The notes: generated by a model from the letters alone, not told the origin. A stretch of 64,000 nt of DNA from Phytoactinopolyspora halophila (GCF_003287285.1 NZ_QMIG01000010.1:86587-150586), one strand, 5' to 3'. Counted from the first letter of the stretch, positions 8,519 to 17,545 are shown. Translations and numbers: made by a program.

Positions 8519-8560
8519 ACGCACGGGTAGTGAGAAAGAGAGAGGAGGTGGGAGCAACCG

Positions 8561-9553
8561 ATGGCACTCGTAAACGGACATGACAATGGTACTGCCGCGC
8601 AGCGTGAGGAGCCACGTGAGCAGGACGAGGATTACGATCTCGTCGGGCAGTACCTGAAACAGATCGGTTCGACCGCCTTGCTCTCTGCCGAGGAGGAAGT
8701 CGAGCTCGCGAAGCGGATCGAGGCCGGACTCTATGCCTCGGAGATCCTGCGTGCCGTCGACGCGGGTGAGCGTGATCTACCCGAGGGCGTGCAGCGTGCA
8801 GAACTCGAGGCCATCGCTGACGACGGCATGGCGGCGAAGGACCACATGGTTCGGGCGAACCTCCGGCTCGTCGTCGCTGCGGCGCGCAAGGTCTACCGCA
8901 ACACCGGTATGTCCTTCTTGGACGTTGTCCAGGACGGCAATCTCGGCCTGATCCACGCCGTCGAGAAGTTCGACTACGCGCGCGGATACAAGTTCTCCAC
9001 CTATGCGATGTGGTGGATTCGGCAGGCGATCGAGCGTGGCCGGACTGAGAAGGCGAGAACGATCCGGCTGCCCGCGTACCAGGTCGAGAGCATCTCCAAA
9101 CTGGCACGCGCGGAGCGCAAGCTGCAACTGAAGCTAGGTCGCGAACCGACCCCGGAGGAAGCGGCCGAAGAGGCGGACATGACCGTCGACCGGGTCGAGA
9201 ATCTGCGAGAGCTCTCGCGAGATGTGATCAGCCTGGATACACCGGTTGGTGACGAGGGCAACGCCAACGTCGGCGACCTCATCGAGGACACGGAGGTGCT
9301 CCAGGCGCCGGATGTCGCGGAGTTCCAGGCCCTGGGCCAGGAGCTGCGAGCGATCGTGGATACCCTGTCGCCACGCGAAGCCATGATCATTACGTTGCGT
9401 TTCGGCCTGCACGACGGGCGGCAGCACTCGTTGCAGGAAGTCGGCGAGCGTGTCGGCCTGACCAAGGAGCGGGTCCGCCAGCTGGAGAAGCAGGCCCTGG
9501 CCGACCTGCGGGATCCGGCCCGGCACGAGCCTCTCCTCGAATGGGCCAGCTGA
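8561..9553 (+). CDS. group-2 RNA polymerase sigma-70 factor (SigB/Hrd-like)
   Basis: A 330-residue sigma factor lacking region 1.1, hence not the main housekeeping factor. Region 1.2/2.1 begins at about residue 27; region 2.4 (FSTYAMWWIRQAIERG) at about 143-158; region 3 near 175-230; region 4.2 (SLQEVGERVGLTKERVRQLE) at about 288-307. All core-binding and -10/-35 recognition helices are present. AGGAGG about 10 nt before ATG 8561 fixes the start. It is a stand-alone gene ending at a long hairpin repeat, and it is likely under ECF-type promoters at 8447 and 8492. Confidence 0.92.
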   Translation: MALVNGHDNGTAAQREEPREQDEDYDLVGQYLKQIGSTALLSAEEEVELAKRIEAGLYASEILRAVDAGERDLPEGVQRAELEAIADDGMAAKDHMVRANLRLVVAAARKVYRNTGMSFLDVVQDGNLGLIHAVEKFDYARGYKFSTYAMWWIRQAIERGRTEKARTIRLPAYQVESISKLARAERKLQLKLGREPTPEEAAEEADMTVDRVENLRELSRDVISLDTPVGDEGNANVGDLIEDTEVLQAPDVAEFQALGQELRAIVDTLSPREAMIITLRFGLHDGRQHSLQEVGERVGLTKERVRQLEKQALADLRDPARHEPLLEWAS

Positions 9554-9569
9554 ACCCTTCCCCACCCTT

Positions 9570-9624
9570 CCATGATCATGAACACTAGCTGACCATAGAG
9601 GTCGAGTAGTGTTCATGATCATGG
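9570..9624. repeat. family-1 hairpin repeat, copy A
   Basis: Two 18-nt arms (9570-9587 and 9607-9624) are perfect inverted copies ending in CATGAACACTA / TAGTGTTCATG; inside, GACC/GGTC pair around ATAGA. It lies between the convergent sigma factor and yjbQ genes, 1 nt past the yjbQ stop codon. The 15-mer TGATCATGAACACTA (9573-9587) recurs at 14746 and 63915. It may act as a bidirectional terminator. Confidence 0.85.
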
Positions 9625-9625
9625 G

Positions 9626-10039
9626 TTATGCGGCGGGGAGGAAGGACAGGCGGAACCTGCGGTGCTGGTTGTCGACGTTGGTGTCGACGAGCACGACACT
9701 CTGCCATGTGCCGAGATCGGGCTCACCGCCGTCCACCGGGATCGACATCGACGGAGCGATGAACGCCGGTAGAACGTGATCGCGTCCGTGGCCGGGGCTG
9801 CCATGCCGGTGCCGATAGACGTCGTCGGGCGGGAGCAGCCGGTCGACGGCATCGGCGAGGTCTGACTCGCTGCCCGCTCCGGTCTCGATGATCGCGAGTC
9901 CTGCCGTCGCGTGGGGTACGAACACGTGACACAGGCCGTCACCGTGGCCGCGACAGAACCGCCGTATCTGCGCGGTGAGGTTGGTTACCAGCTCGGTGCC
10001 CGTGTGTATCTCGAACGTTTCGCTTTTCACACTCCCCAT
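9626..10039 (-). CDS. YjbQ family protein (UPF0047)
   Basis: A 137-residue protein of the YjbQ/UPF0047 family, a trimeric fold with weak thiamine-phosphate-synthase-like activity reported for some members. Family signatures are visible: VFVPHATAGLAIIET with the conserved HATA, the YRH...GHGRDH segment, and VVLVDTNVDNQHRRF. Length fits the family. ATG 10037-10039 is chosen; GTG two codons upstream is possible. It ends directly at hairpin copy A and is divergent from the small membrane protein gene at 10175. Confidence 0.85.
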   Translation of the reverse strand: MGSVKSETFEIHTGTELVTNLTAQIRRFCRGHGDGLCHVFVPHATAGLAIIETGAGSESDLADAVDRLLPPDDVYRHRHGSPGHGRDHVLPAFIAPSMSIPVDGGEPDLGTWQSVVLVDTNVDNQHRRFRLSFLPAA

Positions 10040-10174
10040 TGTCACGCGTACGCGTGAACTCCGGGGCAGGGTCAGGGCTGTCCCTGAGGCATGGACCGGC
10101 GGCGGCGAGGACAATCGAAAGAAGTCAGGGAGAAAAGTCAGCTGGATGACACCTGACGAATGAAGGAGAGGGCG

Positions 10175-10363
10175 ATGAATATGTCCACAGGAATGAAGCT
10201 CCTCATCGGAGCTGGCGGCGTCCTGCTGGCATGGATGTTGCTGCCGTTCTGGTTCGTGCTGCTCGTGCTGGTGGGGCTCCCGGTGGCGGCTTATCTCATG
10301 CTCGACGATTCCCAGCGTCGGCGCCTGAAGGGCCATGCTCGCCGCCGCTCCATCGATCACTGA
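10175..10363 (+). CDS. small membrane protein, unknown
   Basis: A 62-residue protein with two hydrophobic stretches (LLIGAGGVLLAWMLLPFW and FVLLVLVGLPVAAYLML split by a Pro-Phe turn) and a basic C-terminal tail (RRRLKGHARRRS) expected in the cytoplasm. AAGGAGAG (10163-10170) lies 4 nt before ATG 10175, which decides the start over an upstream in-frame ATG. I do not recognise the family. It is 54 nt upstream of the DUF368 gene and may be co-transcribed. Confidence 0.6.
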   Translation: MNMSTGMKLLIGAGGVLLAWMLLPFWFVLLVLVGLPVAAYLMLDDSQRRRLKGHARRRSIDH

Positions 10364-10417
10364 ACCAGGGCTGAGGGCCGCACCCTGCCCGCCTTTGGGT
10401 GGGGTTAGTGTGCCGGG

Positions 10418-11494
10418 GTGGCTATGGATGAGACCGGAGCGGCGAGGCGTCGGACGAGGGACGAGGGAGACGTCGAGCGTGACGATGTGGCGCGGGCGGC
10501 GAGGCGTCGGACGAGGGACGAGGGAGACGTCGAGCGTGACGACGTGACTGGAGGCGCCGAGCGTGCCTCGTGGTCGGCGCGGGCACTGAACCTGGTACGC
10601 GGCGGACTGATCGGCACGGTCGAGACGGTGCCGGGTGTGAGCGGCGGCACGGTGGCGCTGGTGGTGGGCGTCTACGAAACGATCATCACCTCGGCGGGGC
10701 ATTTCCTGTCCGGTTTGCGCTTGGCGATCGCGGACGGCGTCCGTGGCCAGGGGTTGTCTCGCTCCGCCGCCGAGTTCCGGCAGGTCGCGTGGAACACGAT
10801 CGTGCCGCTGCTTGCCGGGATGTTCGCCGCGCTCGTGATCATGGCGCGGCTGTTGGAGACGTGGGTCGAGGACTATCCGGTACAGACCCGGGCATTGTTC
10901 TTCGGTCTGGTGCTCGCGTCGCTGTGGGTGCCCTTTTCGATGGTTGGCCGGTGGGCGCTGCGGGATGTCGCTACGGCTGTCGTTGTGGCGATCGCGGCGT
11001 ACGTGGTGGTCAGCATCCCACCCGGAAATATGGAGTCGACGCCATTGGTGATCGTGCTTGCTGCGGCGGTCGCCGTGTCGGCTCTCGTGCTTCCCGGCCT
11101 GTCGGGGTCTTTCCTGTTGCTGACGTTCGGGTTGTACGAACGTACGCTGTCGGCGGTCAATGATCGCGACATGGCGTATCTGGGGTTGTTCATGCTGGGC
11201 GCCGCCATCGGGCTGGTGTCGTTCGTCAAGCTACTCCAGTGGCTGCTGGAACATCACCGGCGCGTCGCGCTCGTCGTTCTCACCGGTGTGATGGCGGGAT
11301 GCCTGCGGGCGTTGTGGCCGTGGCAGGACGACGATCGCTCGTTGGGGGCGCCGGCGGATGACGCGGGAACGGCTGCTCTCCTCGGCGTTGTGGGGTTCCT
11401 CGTCGTGGCTGTCTTTCTGGTGATCGCGCGGCGTTTCGCGTCGACGAAGGTCGCTGCCTACCAGCCCGGATCGACGTCTGGCACCCCCGCCTAG
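10418..11494 (+). CDS. DUF368 family membrane protein
   Basis: A 358-residue polytopic membrane protein. The signature GGLIGTVETVPGVSGGTVALV at about residues 62-82 and a second PGLSGSFLLL near residue 228 define DUF368; close relatives were recently linked to undecaprenyl-phosphate recycling (PopT), so a lipid-carrier role is possible. About eight to nine membrane segments are visible. The first 43 residues are odd: a 19-residue unit, AARRRTRDEGDVERDDV plus two, occurs twice. GTG 10418 or ATG 10424 could be the start; a start after the repeat is not excluded. Confidence 0.85.
   Translation: MAMDETGAARRRTRDEGDVERDDVARAARRRTRDEGDVERDDVTGGAERASWSARALNLVRGGLIGTVETVPGVSGGTVALVVGVYETIITSAGHFLSGLRLAIADGVRGQGLSRSAAEFRQVAWNTIVPLLAGMFAALVIMARLLETWVEDYPVQTRALFFGLVLASLWVPFSMVGRWALRDVATAVVVAIAAYVVVSIPPGNMESTPLVIVLAAAVAVSALVLPGLSGSFLLLTFGLYERTLSAVNDRDMAYLGLFMLGAAIGLVSFVKLLQWLLEHHRRVALVVLTGVMAGCLRALWPWQDDDRSLGAPADDAGTAALLGVVGFLVVAVFLVIARRFASTKVAAYQPGSTSGTPA
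10441..10547 (+). repeat. 57-bp in-frame tandem duplication in DUF368 gene
   Basis: The unit at 10441-10497 recurs at 10498 onward, with a single difference (T to C) over 50 nt. The period of 57 keeps the frame, so the N-terminus gains 19 residues per copy. The near-identity points to a recent event. Confidence 0.9.
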
Positions 11495-11760
11495 CTCGTA
11501 GTCGAGCCAACGGCCGATTTCACCGGCCGGTATACGCGGGCGGGTCGCTCTCCACCGCATGACGACCACCGCTTTGACCGGCACGGATGCCGCCACGTTT
11601 GCGTAGATGCGCACGCCGTGTGGGCGTCGCATGGCCAGCAGGTGTGTGGGTATGTCGGGGACATCGGGGGCCACGGAGATCCGGAAGGGGCCGATGTGGA
11701 ACCTGGAGCTCTGTCTACTGGCGTGCTGGCCGGCATCTGCTCGGGTGGGGTGATGCCGTG

Positions 11761-13347
11761 ATGGAGGATGTCAACGTCGCCACGGTCGATCTTCTCGTGG
11801 TCGTGGCTTACGTCGTCGGGATTTTGATCGTCGGCTTCTGGGTGGGCCGAGGGCACGAAACCACGGACGGCTACTTTCTCGCCGGGCGCCGCGCGGTCTG
11901 GCCGCTGATCGGTTTCGGTCTGATCGCGGTGAATCTGTCCGGGACGTCATACGTGGGCGTCGCGGGTGCCGGATACGAGGAAGGCGTCGCGGTCTGGAAC
12001 TACGAATGGATGGCCGCGCTGGTTCTGGCGTTCTTTGCCCTGTTCATTTTGCCGTTCTACCTCCAGACGAAGATCAGTACGGCGCCCGAGTTCTTGCGCA
12101 AGCGCTACGACCGGCGGTCACAGACCGTGTTCTCGGTATTCACCGTCTTCACAGCCATGTTCATCGACGCTTCCGGAGCCATGTTCGCGGGCGCGATCAC
12201 GCTTGCCGTGTTGTTTCCGGAGATCCCGCTGGGTGTGCTGATCGTGGGCATGGCATTGCTCGGTGGCATATACGTGATCATGGGTGGGCTCCGTGCCGTC
12301 GAGATCACCGATACCGTCCAGGGCATCCTCCTGCTGATCGCTGGCGGTGTGCTGTTCTTTCTTGTCTTCAACGAGATCGGTGGTTCGTGGACGGATATTG
12401 AAAGCGCCGCGCCGGAAGGCGGGATGACCATCGCTCCCGAATCCGGGAATGATTTCCTGCCGTGGCCGGGAATCTTCACGGGTGTCGTGTGGCTCGGGTT
12501 CTATTACTGGACGACCAACCACATCGCGGTGCAGAAGATCTTGTCGGCACGCAGCGTGAACCACGGCCGGTTCGGTGCGCTGTTCGCCGGTCTCATGCAG
12601 CTGCCGTTGCTGTTCCTGCTGGTCATGCCCGGCTTGATGGGCAGGGAGCTCTACGGGGACATCGACAGTCCGGATCAGATCTGGCAGATGCTCGTCGTCG
12701 ATTTCTTGCCGACCGGAGTCCGTGGCCTCGTGCTCGCGGCGCTCGTGGCAGCGTTGATGTCGACGCTCGATTCCGTCCTCAACGGGGCGGCGAGCCTGGT
12801 CACCAACGACATGATCAAGGTGCGATGGCCACGGATGTCGGAGCGCCGATTGCTCGTTCTCGGCCGGCTCATGGTTGGCGTGTTCATGATCGTCGCAGCC
12901 GTGTGGGCGCCGCAGATTGCCGAGTTCCCCACCATCGTGGAGTACTTCCAGTCCTTCCTCGGCGCGATCACGATGCCGGTGGTCGTGGTCTTCCTGGGCG
13001 GCATCTTCTGGCACCGTGCCACGGCGCCCGCGTCGTTCATAACTCTCGTGATCGGGTTTCCGGTCGGCCTGGCGGCGTTCATCGCGAACGAGATCGTGGG
13101 GGTCATCGACATCCAGTTCTTGTACCTCACCGGGCTCATGCTGGCCTTCAGCATCGCGATCTTCGTCTCCGTGACGGTGGCGACCGAGCCGCCACCGCGC
13201 GAGCACATCCGTGATGTCATCTGGTCGCGGGCGACCATGCGCCAGGAGACGCACGATCTCCGGGAGGTCCCGCTGTGGCGAAACCACCGGGTCTATGCGG
13301 TAGGGCTCATCATCGTCACGCTGCTGTCGCTGATCCCGTTCCTCTGA
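11761..13347 (+). CDS. sodium:solute symporter (SSS family)
   Basis: A 528-residue transporter with 13-14 hydrophobic segments. SSS family signs include GRxxxxxDGYFLAGR (about residues 30-45), NLSGTSYVG, the QTKISTAPEFLRKRYDRR loop and the GLVLAALVAALMSTLDSVLN segment that lines the sodium site. The tail carries a soluble stretch before a last membrane span. Related proteins carry sugars, myo-inositol or carboxylates; the substrate is not clear here. ATG 11761 is chosen; GTG 11758 directly before it is possible. The 266-bp gap upstream holds no gene I can support. Confidence 0.88.
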   Translation: MEDVNVATVDLLVVVAYVVGILIVGFWVGRGHETTDGYFLAGRRAVWPLIGFGLIAVNLSGTSYVGVAGAGYEEGVAVWNYEWMAALVLAFFALFILPFYLQTKISTAPEFLRKRYDRRSQTVFSVFTVFTAMFIDASGAMFAGAITLAVLFPEIPLGVLIVGMALLGGIYVIMGGLRAVEITDTVQGILLLIAGGVLFFLVFNEIGGSWTDIESAAPEGGMTIAPESGNDFLPWPGIFTGVVWLGFYYWTTNHIAVQKILSARSVNHGRFGALFAGLMQLPLLFLLVMPGLMGRELYGDIDSPDQIWQMLVVDFLPTGVRGLVLAALVAALMSTLDSVLNGAASLVTNDMIKVRWPRMSERRLLVLGRLMVGVFMIVAAVWAPQIAEFPTIVEYFQSFLGAITMPVVVVFLGGIFWHRATAPASFITLVIGFPVGLAAFIANEIVGVIDIQFLYLTGLMLAFSIAIFVSVTVATEPPPREHIRDVIWSRATMRQETHDLREVPLWRNHRVYAVGLIIVTLLSLIPFL

Positions 13348-13436
13348 GGAGCTACGTGCCACCGGTGTGCGCTGCAGGTGCGGCCGGAACCGCGGCGCCC
13401 ACGTTATCGGCGCCACGCTGCGGGTAACGCGAGTTC

Positions 13437-13640
13437 ATGGATGTTTCCCAGCGCGGATCACGCGGCAGGGTGCGAGAAGACCCCGAAGGAAACGGCCCTG
13501 CCGAGCGTTCGGACGATGAGGGTGATTTCGCCGAGGAGCACACGAGTATGACCCTCGCCACCGAGATGGATGGCGGTCCGGAAGGCATGCGCGAACCGGA
13601 GTCGCCGGAGGGACGCGGCGGCGACGGCGGCATGGACTGA
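13437..13640 (+). CDS. small acidic hypothetical protein
   Basis: A possible 67-residue protein, highly hydrophilic and rich in Asp, Glu, Gly and Arg (GDFAEEHTS, ESPEGRGGDGGMD), with no hydrophobic core and no domain I recognise. Short acidic Gly-rich genes of this kind are common in actinobacteria, but the Shine-Dalgarno here is weak, and the frame could be chance in GC-rich DNA. It sits alone between the symporter and the epimerase genes. Confidence 0.35.
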   Translation: MDVSQRGSRGRVREDPEGNGPAERSDDEGDFAEEHTSMTLATEMDGGPEGMREPESPEGRGGDGGMD

Positions 13641-13741
13641 TCCCTTCCCGGGCCCGTGCCCGCCCCCGTCGTGCGTTGATCGACGAAGATCGGGGGAGGG
13701 AGCGAGTTTGGCCGGAGCGATGCTGGGTAGCTGCTCTTGAC

Positions 13742-14761
13742 ATGAGAGTGGTTGTCACGGGTGCCACGGGAAACGTCGGAACCAGCGTCGTCGAGAGTCT
13801 CGCGGAGCATCCCGAGATCGACGAAATCGTGGCGCTCGCGCGGCGGAACCCAGAATGGCGATCACCCAAGGTGACGTTTGTCGCGGACGACATCCGTTCC
13901 AGGAGGCTGGTGGATCACTTCCGGGGAGCATCCGTGCTCGTGCACCTCGCGTGGGCGTTCCAGCCGACGCACGACCCGATCAAGACCTGGGATACCAATG
14001 TCATGGGCAGCATTGGGGTGTTCGAGGCCGCCGCGGCCGCCGGCGTGAGCGCGCTCGTCTACGCGTCGTCGGTGGGTGCCTACTCCCCGGGGCCGGGCGA
14101 GCATGTCGACGAGAGCTGGCCGACGCACAGCTTGCCCGTGGCCGCCTACGGGAGGGAGAAGGCCTATCTCGAGCGCTATCTCGATGCTTTCGAGCTGCGC
14201 CATCCCGAAATGCGGGTCGTCCGGCTGCGCCCATCGTTCACCTTCAAACGCGAGTCGGCGAGCGAGCAGCGGCGAATCTTTGCCGGGCCGCTGGTTCCCC
14301 GGGTGCTGATGCGGCCCGGACGGCTTCGCGTCTTACCTCTGCCGCCTGGGTTGCGGTTCCAGGCACTGCACACCGCCGACGCGGCGCAGGCGTACAGGTT
14401 GGCAGTGACGAGTGACGCCCGAGGTGCCTTCAACGTCGCGGCAGAACCGGTCATCGACGGCTCGGCACTCGCGACGCTCTTCGGCGCGCGGACCGTCCCG
14501 GTGCCGCCGACAGCGTTGCGGATGGCGCTTGCCGGAGCATGGCGGTTGCGGCTGGCGCCGGCCGACGAGGCGCTGCTCGCGCTCTTCCTTCAGTTGCCGA
14601 CGCTTGACACCAGCCGGATTCGCCGCGAGCTGGGATGGGAGCCGGCCCGCAGTGGCGTCGACGCGTTGCGCGAGATGTTGGAGGGCCTGGCCGACGGGGC
14701 AGGTGCCGCCACTGAACCGCTGCGACCAGATCGGAAGTTGCCCGCTGATCATGAACACTAG
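13742..14761 (+). CDS. NAD(P)-dependent epimerase/dehydratase (extended SDR)
   Basis: A 339-residue extended short-chain dehydrogenase. The nucleotide-binding motif is TGATGNVG (residues 6-13); the catalytic pair is Y-x3-K in AYGREKAYLE at about residues 137-146, with Ser in VYASSVGAY. The sugar- or substrate-binding half follows. ATG 13742 gives the canonical N-terminus MRVVVTGATG; the frame is open upstream without homology. The stop codon lies inside hairpin copy B, so the last residues (LPADHEH) are encoded by the repeat. The substrate is unknown. Confidence 0.85.
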   Translation: MRVVVTGATGNVGTSVVESLAEHPEIDEIVALARRNPEWRSPKVTFVADDIRSRRLVDHFRGASVLVHLAWAFQPTHDPIKTWDTNVMGSIGVFEAAAAAGVSALVYASSVGAYSPGPGEHVDESWPTHSLPVAAYGREKAYLERYLDAFELRHPEMRVVRLRPSFTFKRESASEQRRIFAGPLVPRVLMRPGRLRVLPLPPGLRFQALHTADAAQAYRLAVTSDARGAFNVAAEPVIDGSALATLFGARTVPVPPTALRMALAGAWRLRLAPADEALLALFLQLPTLDTSRIRRELGWEPARSGVDALREMLEGLADGAGAATEPLRPDRKLPADHEH

Positions 14762-14796
14762 TCGGCCACATAGGCCGACTAGTGTTCATGATCAGC
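14744..14796. repeat. family-1 hairpin repeat, copy B (24-bp perfect stem)
   Basis: The arms 14744-14767 and 14773-14796 are perfect 24-nt inverted copies around the 5-nt loop ACATA. The outer part matches copy A. The stop codon of the epimerase gene (14759-14761) is inside the left arm, and the convergent permease gene ends 18 nt beyond. It probably terminates transcription from both sides. Confidence 0.9.
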
Positions 14797-14813
14797 TGGA
14801 GAAGGGGGCGGGG

Positions 14814-15635
14814 TCAGGCGGATCGCTGATACGTACGGAAGGCCCGGGTGGCGACCCAGCCCATGATGAGCGCCGCCGCGCAGAGCAGCCCTCCCCGGGT
14901 CGCGATGACCTCCCAGTCGGTGCCTTCCAGCAGCGCTTCGCGGCTGGCGACCGCCGCCCAGTTGACCGGGTTGAACGAGGCGGCCGTGCCGACCCAGTCC
15001 GGCATCAGCTCGGGCGCCATGAGCGCGGAGGACAGGAACATCAGTGGCAGGGCAATGAACATTGACATGCCGATGAGCGACTCCTGGGATCGCAGCGTCA
15101 GCGCCATGGCGCAGGACAGCGCGGCGAAGAAGATCGCGAGCAGGACCGTTGCCGCGATGACGGTGAGCACACCCCCGGCACCACCCTCGTAACGGGCACC
15201 GATCAGGAACGCGACGCCGAGGATGATGGCCGACTGGACGATGGTGATCACTGATTGGTAGGCGAGGATGCCGTTGATCAGAGCACCGCGGCTGACCGGC
15301 GAGGTGAGATTGCGGTCCATGACCCCTCGCGTCATGTCCTCGATGAAGCTCGTCCCCGCCCAGTTTGCCGACATGAGAGCGGTCATCACGACGACTCCAG
15401 GTGTGAGGTACGTGATGTATGAAACGTCCCCGAATCCGGGGAGGTCGGCGACGCGTTCAAAGAGCTGGCTGAACAGCAGCAACCAGACCATGGGCTGGGC
15501 CAGCGTGAACGCCAGGTACGCCGGCTCGCGGCGCAAGATGCGCAGTGACCGCCCGGCCAGATAGAACGTGTGGGGAATCGTGCGGGATGTAACGCGGGAC
15601 GCCGTGGGGGACGTGGTGCGGGACATCGTCGACAT
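14814..15635 (-). CDS. ABC-2 permease, DrrB-like
   Basis: A 273-residue membrane protein of the daunorubicin-resistance DrrB / ABC-2 family: six hydrophobic segments, the family region LTPGVVVMTALMSANWAGTSF and the motif NLTSPVSRGALINGIL are present, and the end carries FNPVNWAAVASREALL. ATG 15635 shares its A with the upstream gene's TGA; a GTG one codon earlier gives a 4-bp overlap. It is translationally coupled to the ATPase gene. Such pairs export hydrophobic drugs or lipids. Confidence 0.9.
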   Translation of the reverse strand: MSTMSRTTSPTASRVTSRTIPHTFYLAGRSLRILRREPAYLAFTLAQPMVWLLLFSQLFERVADLPGFGDVSYITYLTPGVVVMTALMSANWAGTSFIEDMTRGVMDRNLTSPVSRGALINGILAYQSVITIVQSAIILGVAFLIGARYEGGAGGVLTVIAATVLLAIFFAALSCAMALTLRSQESLIGMSMFIALPLMFLSSALMAPELMPDWVGTAASFNPVNWAAVASREALLEGTDWEVIATRGGLLCAAALIMGWVATRAFRTYQRSA

Positions 15636-16669
15636 CACGCTGCCTCCTTCGTTCCGGCCTCGTCGGCGGCGCGGAAGGAGCGGCCGGCGTGGCGCAGGTA
15701 GACGTCGTCGAGTGACGGTCGTGCGAGAGTGACCGAGGCGATCTCGACCCCCGAGGAGTCGAGCGCCACCAGCGTCCGGGCCATGTTCGACGCACCGTCG
15801 GTGACGTTGGCCCGCAAGGTGGCGTCGTCGACGCTGACATCGTGTACGCCGTCGATCGCCGTCACGGCGGCGACGGCCACGTCGCGCGCCTCGGGATCGG
15901 CGAGCTGGATCTGGATGGTCTCGCCTTCGAGTTGGCCCTTGAGCTCATCCGGCGTGCCGGTAGCGACGACGCGGCCGTGGTCGATGATGACGAGGTTGTC
16001 GGCCAGGTTGTCGGCCTCTTCGAGGTAGTGGGTTGTGAGTACCACGGTGAGCCCGCTGGTCTTGGACAGGCCGGCTATCTCCGCCCACATGTCGGCCCGC
16101 GCCTCGGGATCGAGCCCGGTCGTGGGTTCGTCGAGGAAGAGCACCTGCGGATGGTGAATGAGCGCGAGCGCGACGTCGAGCTTGCGCTGCATGCCGCCCG
16201 ACCATTTCTTGGTGAGCCGGTTGGCCGCCTCGGCCAGGCCGAATCGCTCCAGGAGCTCGGTGCCGCGCCGGGCGATCTCCTTCTTGGGCATCCCGTAGAT
16301 GCGGCCTTGCAGGCTCAGGTTCTCCCACCCGGTGGCGGTGGGATCGAAGCACGGCTTCTGTGGCACGTAGCCGATGGCATGCCGGACGGCTGCGGCGTCG
16401 CGCTCGACATCGAACCCGGCGACGCGGGCGTGACCTTCGTCCGCGCGGGCCAGCGTGGTCAGGATCTTCGTGGTGGTGGACTTGCCGGCACCGTTCGGTC
16501 CCAGCATGCCGAAGACCGTGCCGGCCGGAACGGAGAGACTGATGCCGGCCAGCGCGTGGACGGCCTTGTCTCCCGTGCCGTAGGTCTTCGTCAGGTCGAT
16601 CGCCTCGACGGCGATGTCCGGCGGCGCCGTGGACTCGGGCGCGACGCGGACGTGCTGATGTGTGGACAT
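15635..16669 (-). CDS. ABC ATPase, DrrA-like
   Basis: A 344-residue drug-exporter type ATPase. Walker A is GPNGAGKST at about residues 57-65; the signature is WSGGMQRKLD (SGGM variant typical of DrrA), then LFLDEPTTGLD and TTHYLEEAD. A C-terminal 100-residue domain follows, as in DrrA, whose end RPSLDDVYLRHAGR matches the family tail. AAGGGAGAG lies just upstream of ATG 16669. It is the second gene of a padR-ATPase-permease set, so it is likely induced when the PadR protein is relieved by a drug-like ligand. Confidence 0.92.
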   Translation of the reverse strand: MSTHQHVRVAPESTAPPDIAVEAIDLTKTYGTGDKAVHALAGISLSVPAGTVFGMLGPNGAGKSTTTKILTTLARADEGHARVAGFDVERDAAAVRHAIGYVPQKPCFDPTATGWENLSLQGRIYGMPKKEIARRGTELLERFGLAEAANRLTKKWSGGMQRKLDVALALIHHPQVLFLDEPTTGLDPEARADMWAEIAGLSKTSGLTVVLTTHYLEEADNLADNLVIIDHGRVVATGTPDELKGQLEGETIQIQLADPEARDVAVAAVTAIDGVHDVSVDDATLRANVTDGASNMARTLVALDSSGVEIASVTLARPSLDDVYLRHAGRSFRAADEAGTKEAA

Positions 16670-16849
16670 GGCTCTCCCTTGGCAAGAACTGGTGGGTGGA
16701 GCCGATGCCGGAGACGTGTGACCTATCCTGGACGGTGGAGCCCTAGGAGTAGGTCCCGTGCTCGGGAATCGACTCCGGGGATACTGGATGGCCCCTGGCC
16801 GTGGTGTTGGCGCATCGGCGGCCGGGGGTCGTTTGCGTGGTGACGGCGT

Positions 16850-17545
16850 CTAACCGCCGTCGTCGGCATTCGTCTCGGTGAGCCAGGCGTGAACCTCCTT
16901 GAACTCGTCGGCGAGCGTGCTCTCGATCTCCTCGTGCGATTTGCCTGCCGCACGCAGCTCGTACATGCGGCGCCACATGTCGACTCCGTCGAAGGTGCCG
17001 GAGCGCAGCTCGGCGAGCAGGTTCTGTACGAACTCGATCTCCGCTGCACGCAGGGCGAGCTCGTATTCGTGCTCGATCGCGAACAGCCGGGGCAGCCCCA
17101 TCTTGGCAGTCTCGCGCATCAGGCCGGAGCCGTATTCGTACTCTGCCCGCAGGCGCTCCAGTCGTTGTTCGAGGAGGCGGATCACATTGTCGACCGGCAA
17201 CGCCGGCATCAAGGACAGGGCCGCTTCGAACTGCGGGTACTCCTTGGCTGGCGTGCCGAGGAGTTCGCCGAGCCATTCGATCATCGTGGTGCGACCGGTG
17301 TCGGTGATCGTGTACACGGTCCGTTCCGGTCGCTTGCCTTCTCGTGTCGTCTCCTGCGCCTCTATCAGGCCTCGTTTCTGGAGGGACTCGACGACGGAAT
17401 ACAGCGAGCCGTAGTTGAGCTTGATGCTTTCTTCCTTGCGGCGCTCCTTCAGCGTGGTGGAGATCTCGTAGGGGTGCATCGGGCGCTCGTGCAGCAGCGT
17501 CAGGACGGCTAGAGCCAGCGGGTTGGACGGGCGTTTGGCCGCCAT
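16850..17545 (-). CDS. PadR-family transcriptional regulator
   Basis: A 231-residue regulator: a PadR winged helix at about residues 8-95 (LALAVLTLLHERPMHPYEI, LNYGSLYSVVESLQKRGLI) and a long C-terminal helical region for dimerisation (subfamily with Vir_act_alpha_C). It lies 180 nt upstream of the drrAB-like genes on the same strand. A 16-bp perfect palindrome is found 44 nt upstream of its start, fitting autoregulation. Its likely effectors are compounds exported by the neighbouring transporter; that is inference. Confidence 0.92.
   Translation of the reverse strand: MAAKRPSNPLALAVLTLLHERPMHPYEISTTLKERRKEESIKLNYGSLYSVVESLQKRGLIEAQETTREGKRPERTVYTITDTGRTTMIEWLGELLGTPAKEYPQFEAALSLMPALPVDNVIRLLEQRLERLRAEYEYGSGLMRETAKMGLPRLFAIEHEYELALRAAEIEFVQNLLAELRSGTFDGVDMWRRMYELRAAGKSHEEIESTLADEFKEVHAWLTETNADDGG

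Noticed and set aside
11231..11674. Leftward 147-codon frame overlapping the end of the DUF368 gene
   Set aside because: Its first 65 codons have fairly protein-like composition (RIYANVAASVPVKAVVVMRW) but there is no Shine-Dalgarno, no family I know, and over half of it is antisense to DUF368. It could be a gene remnant.
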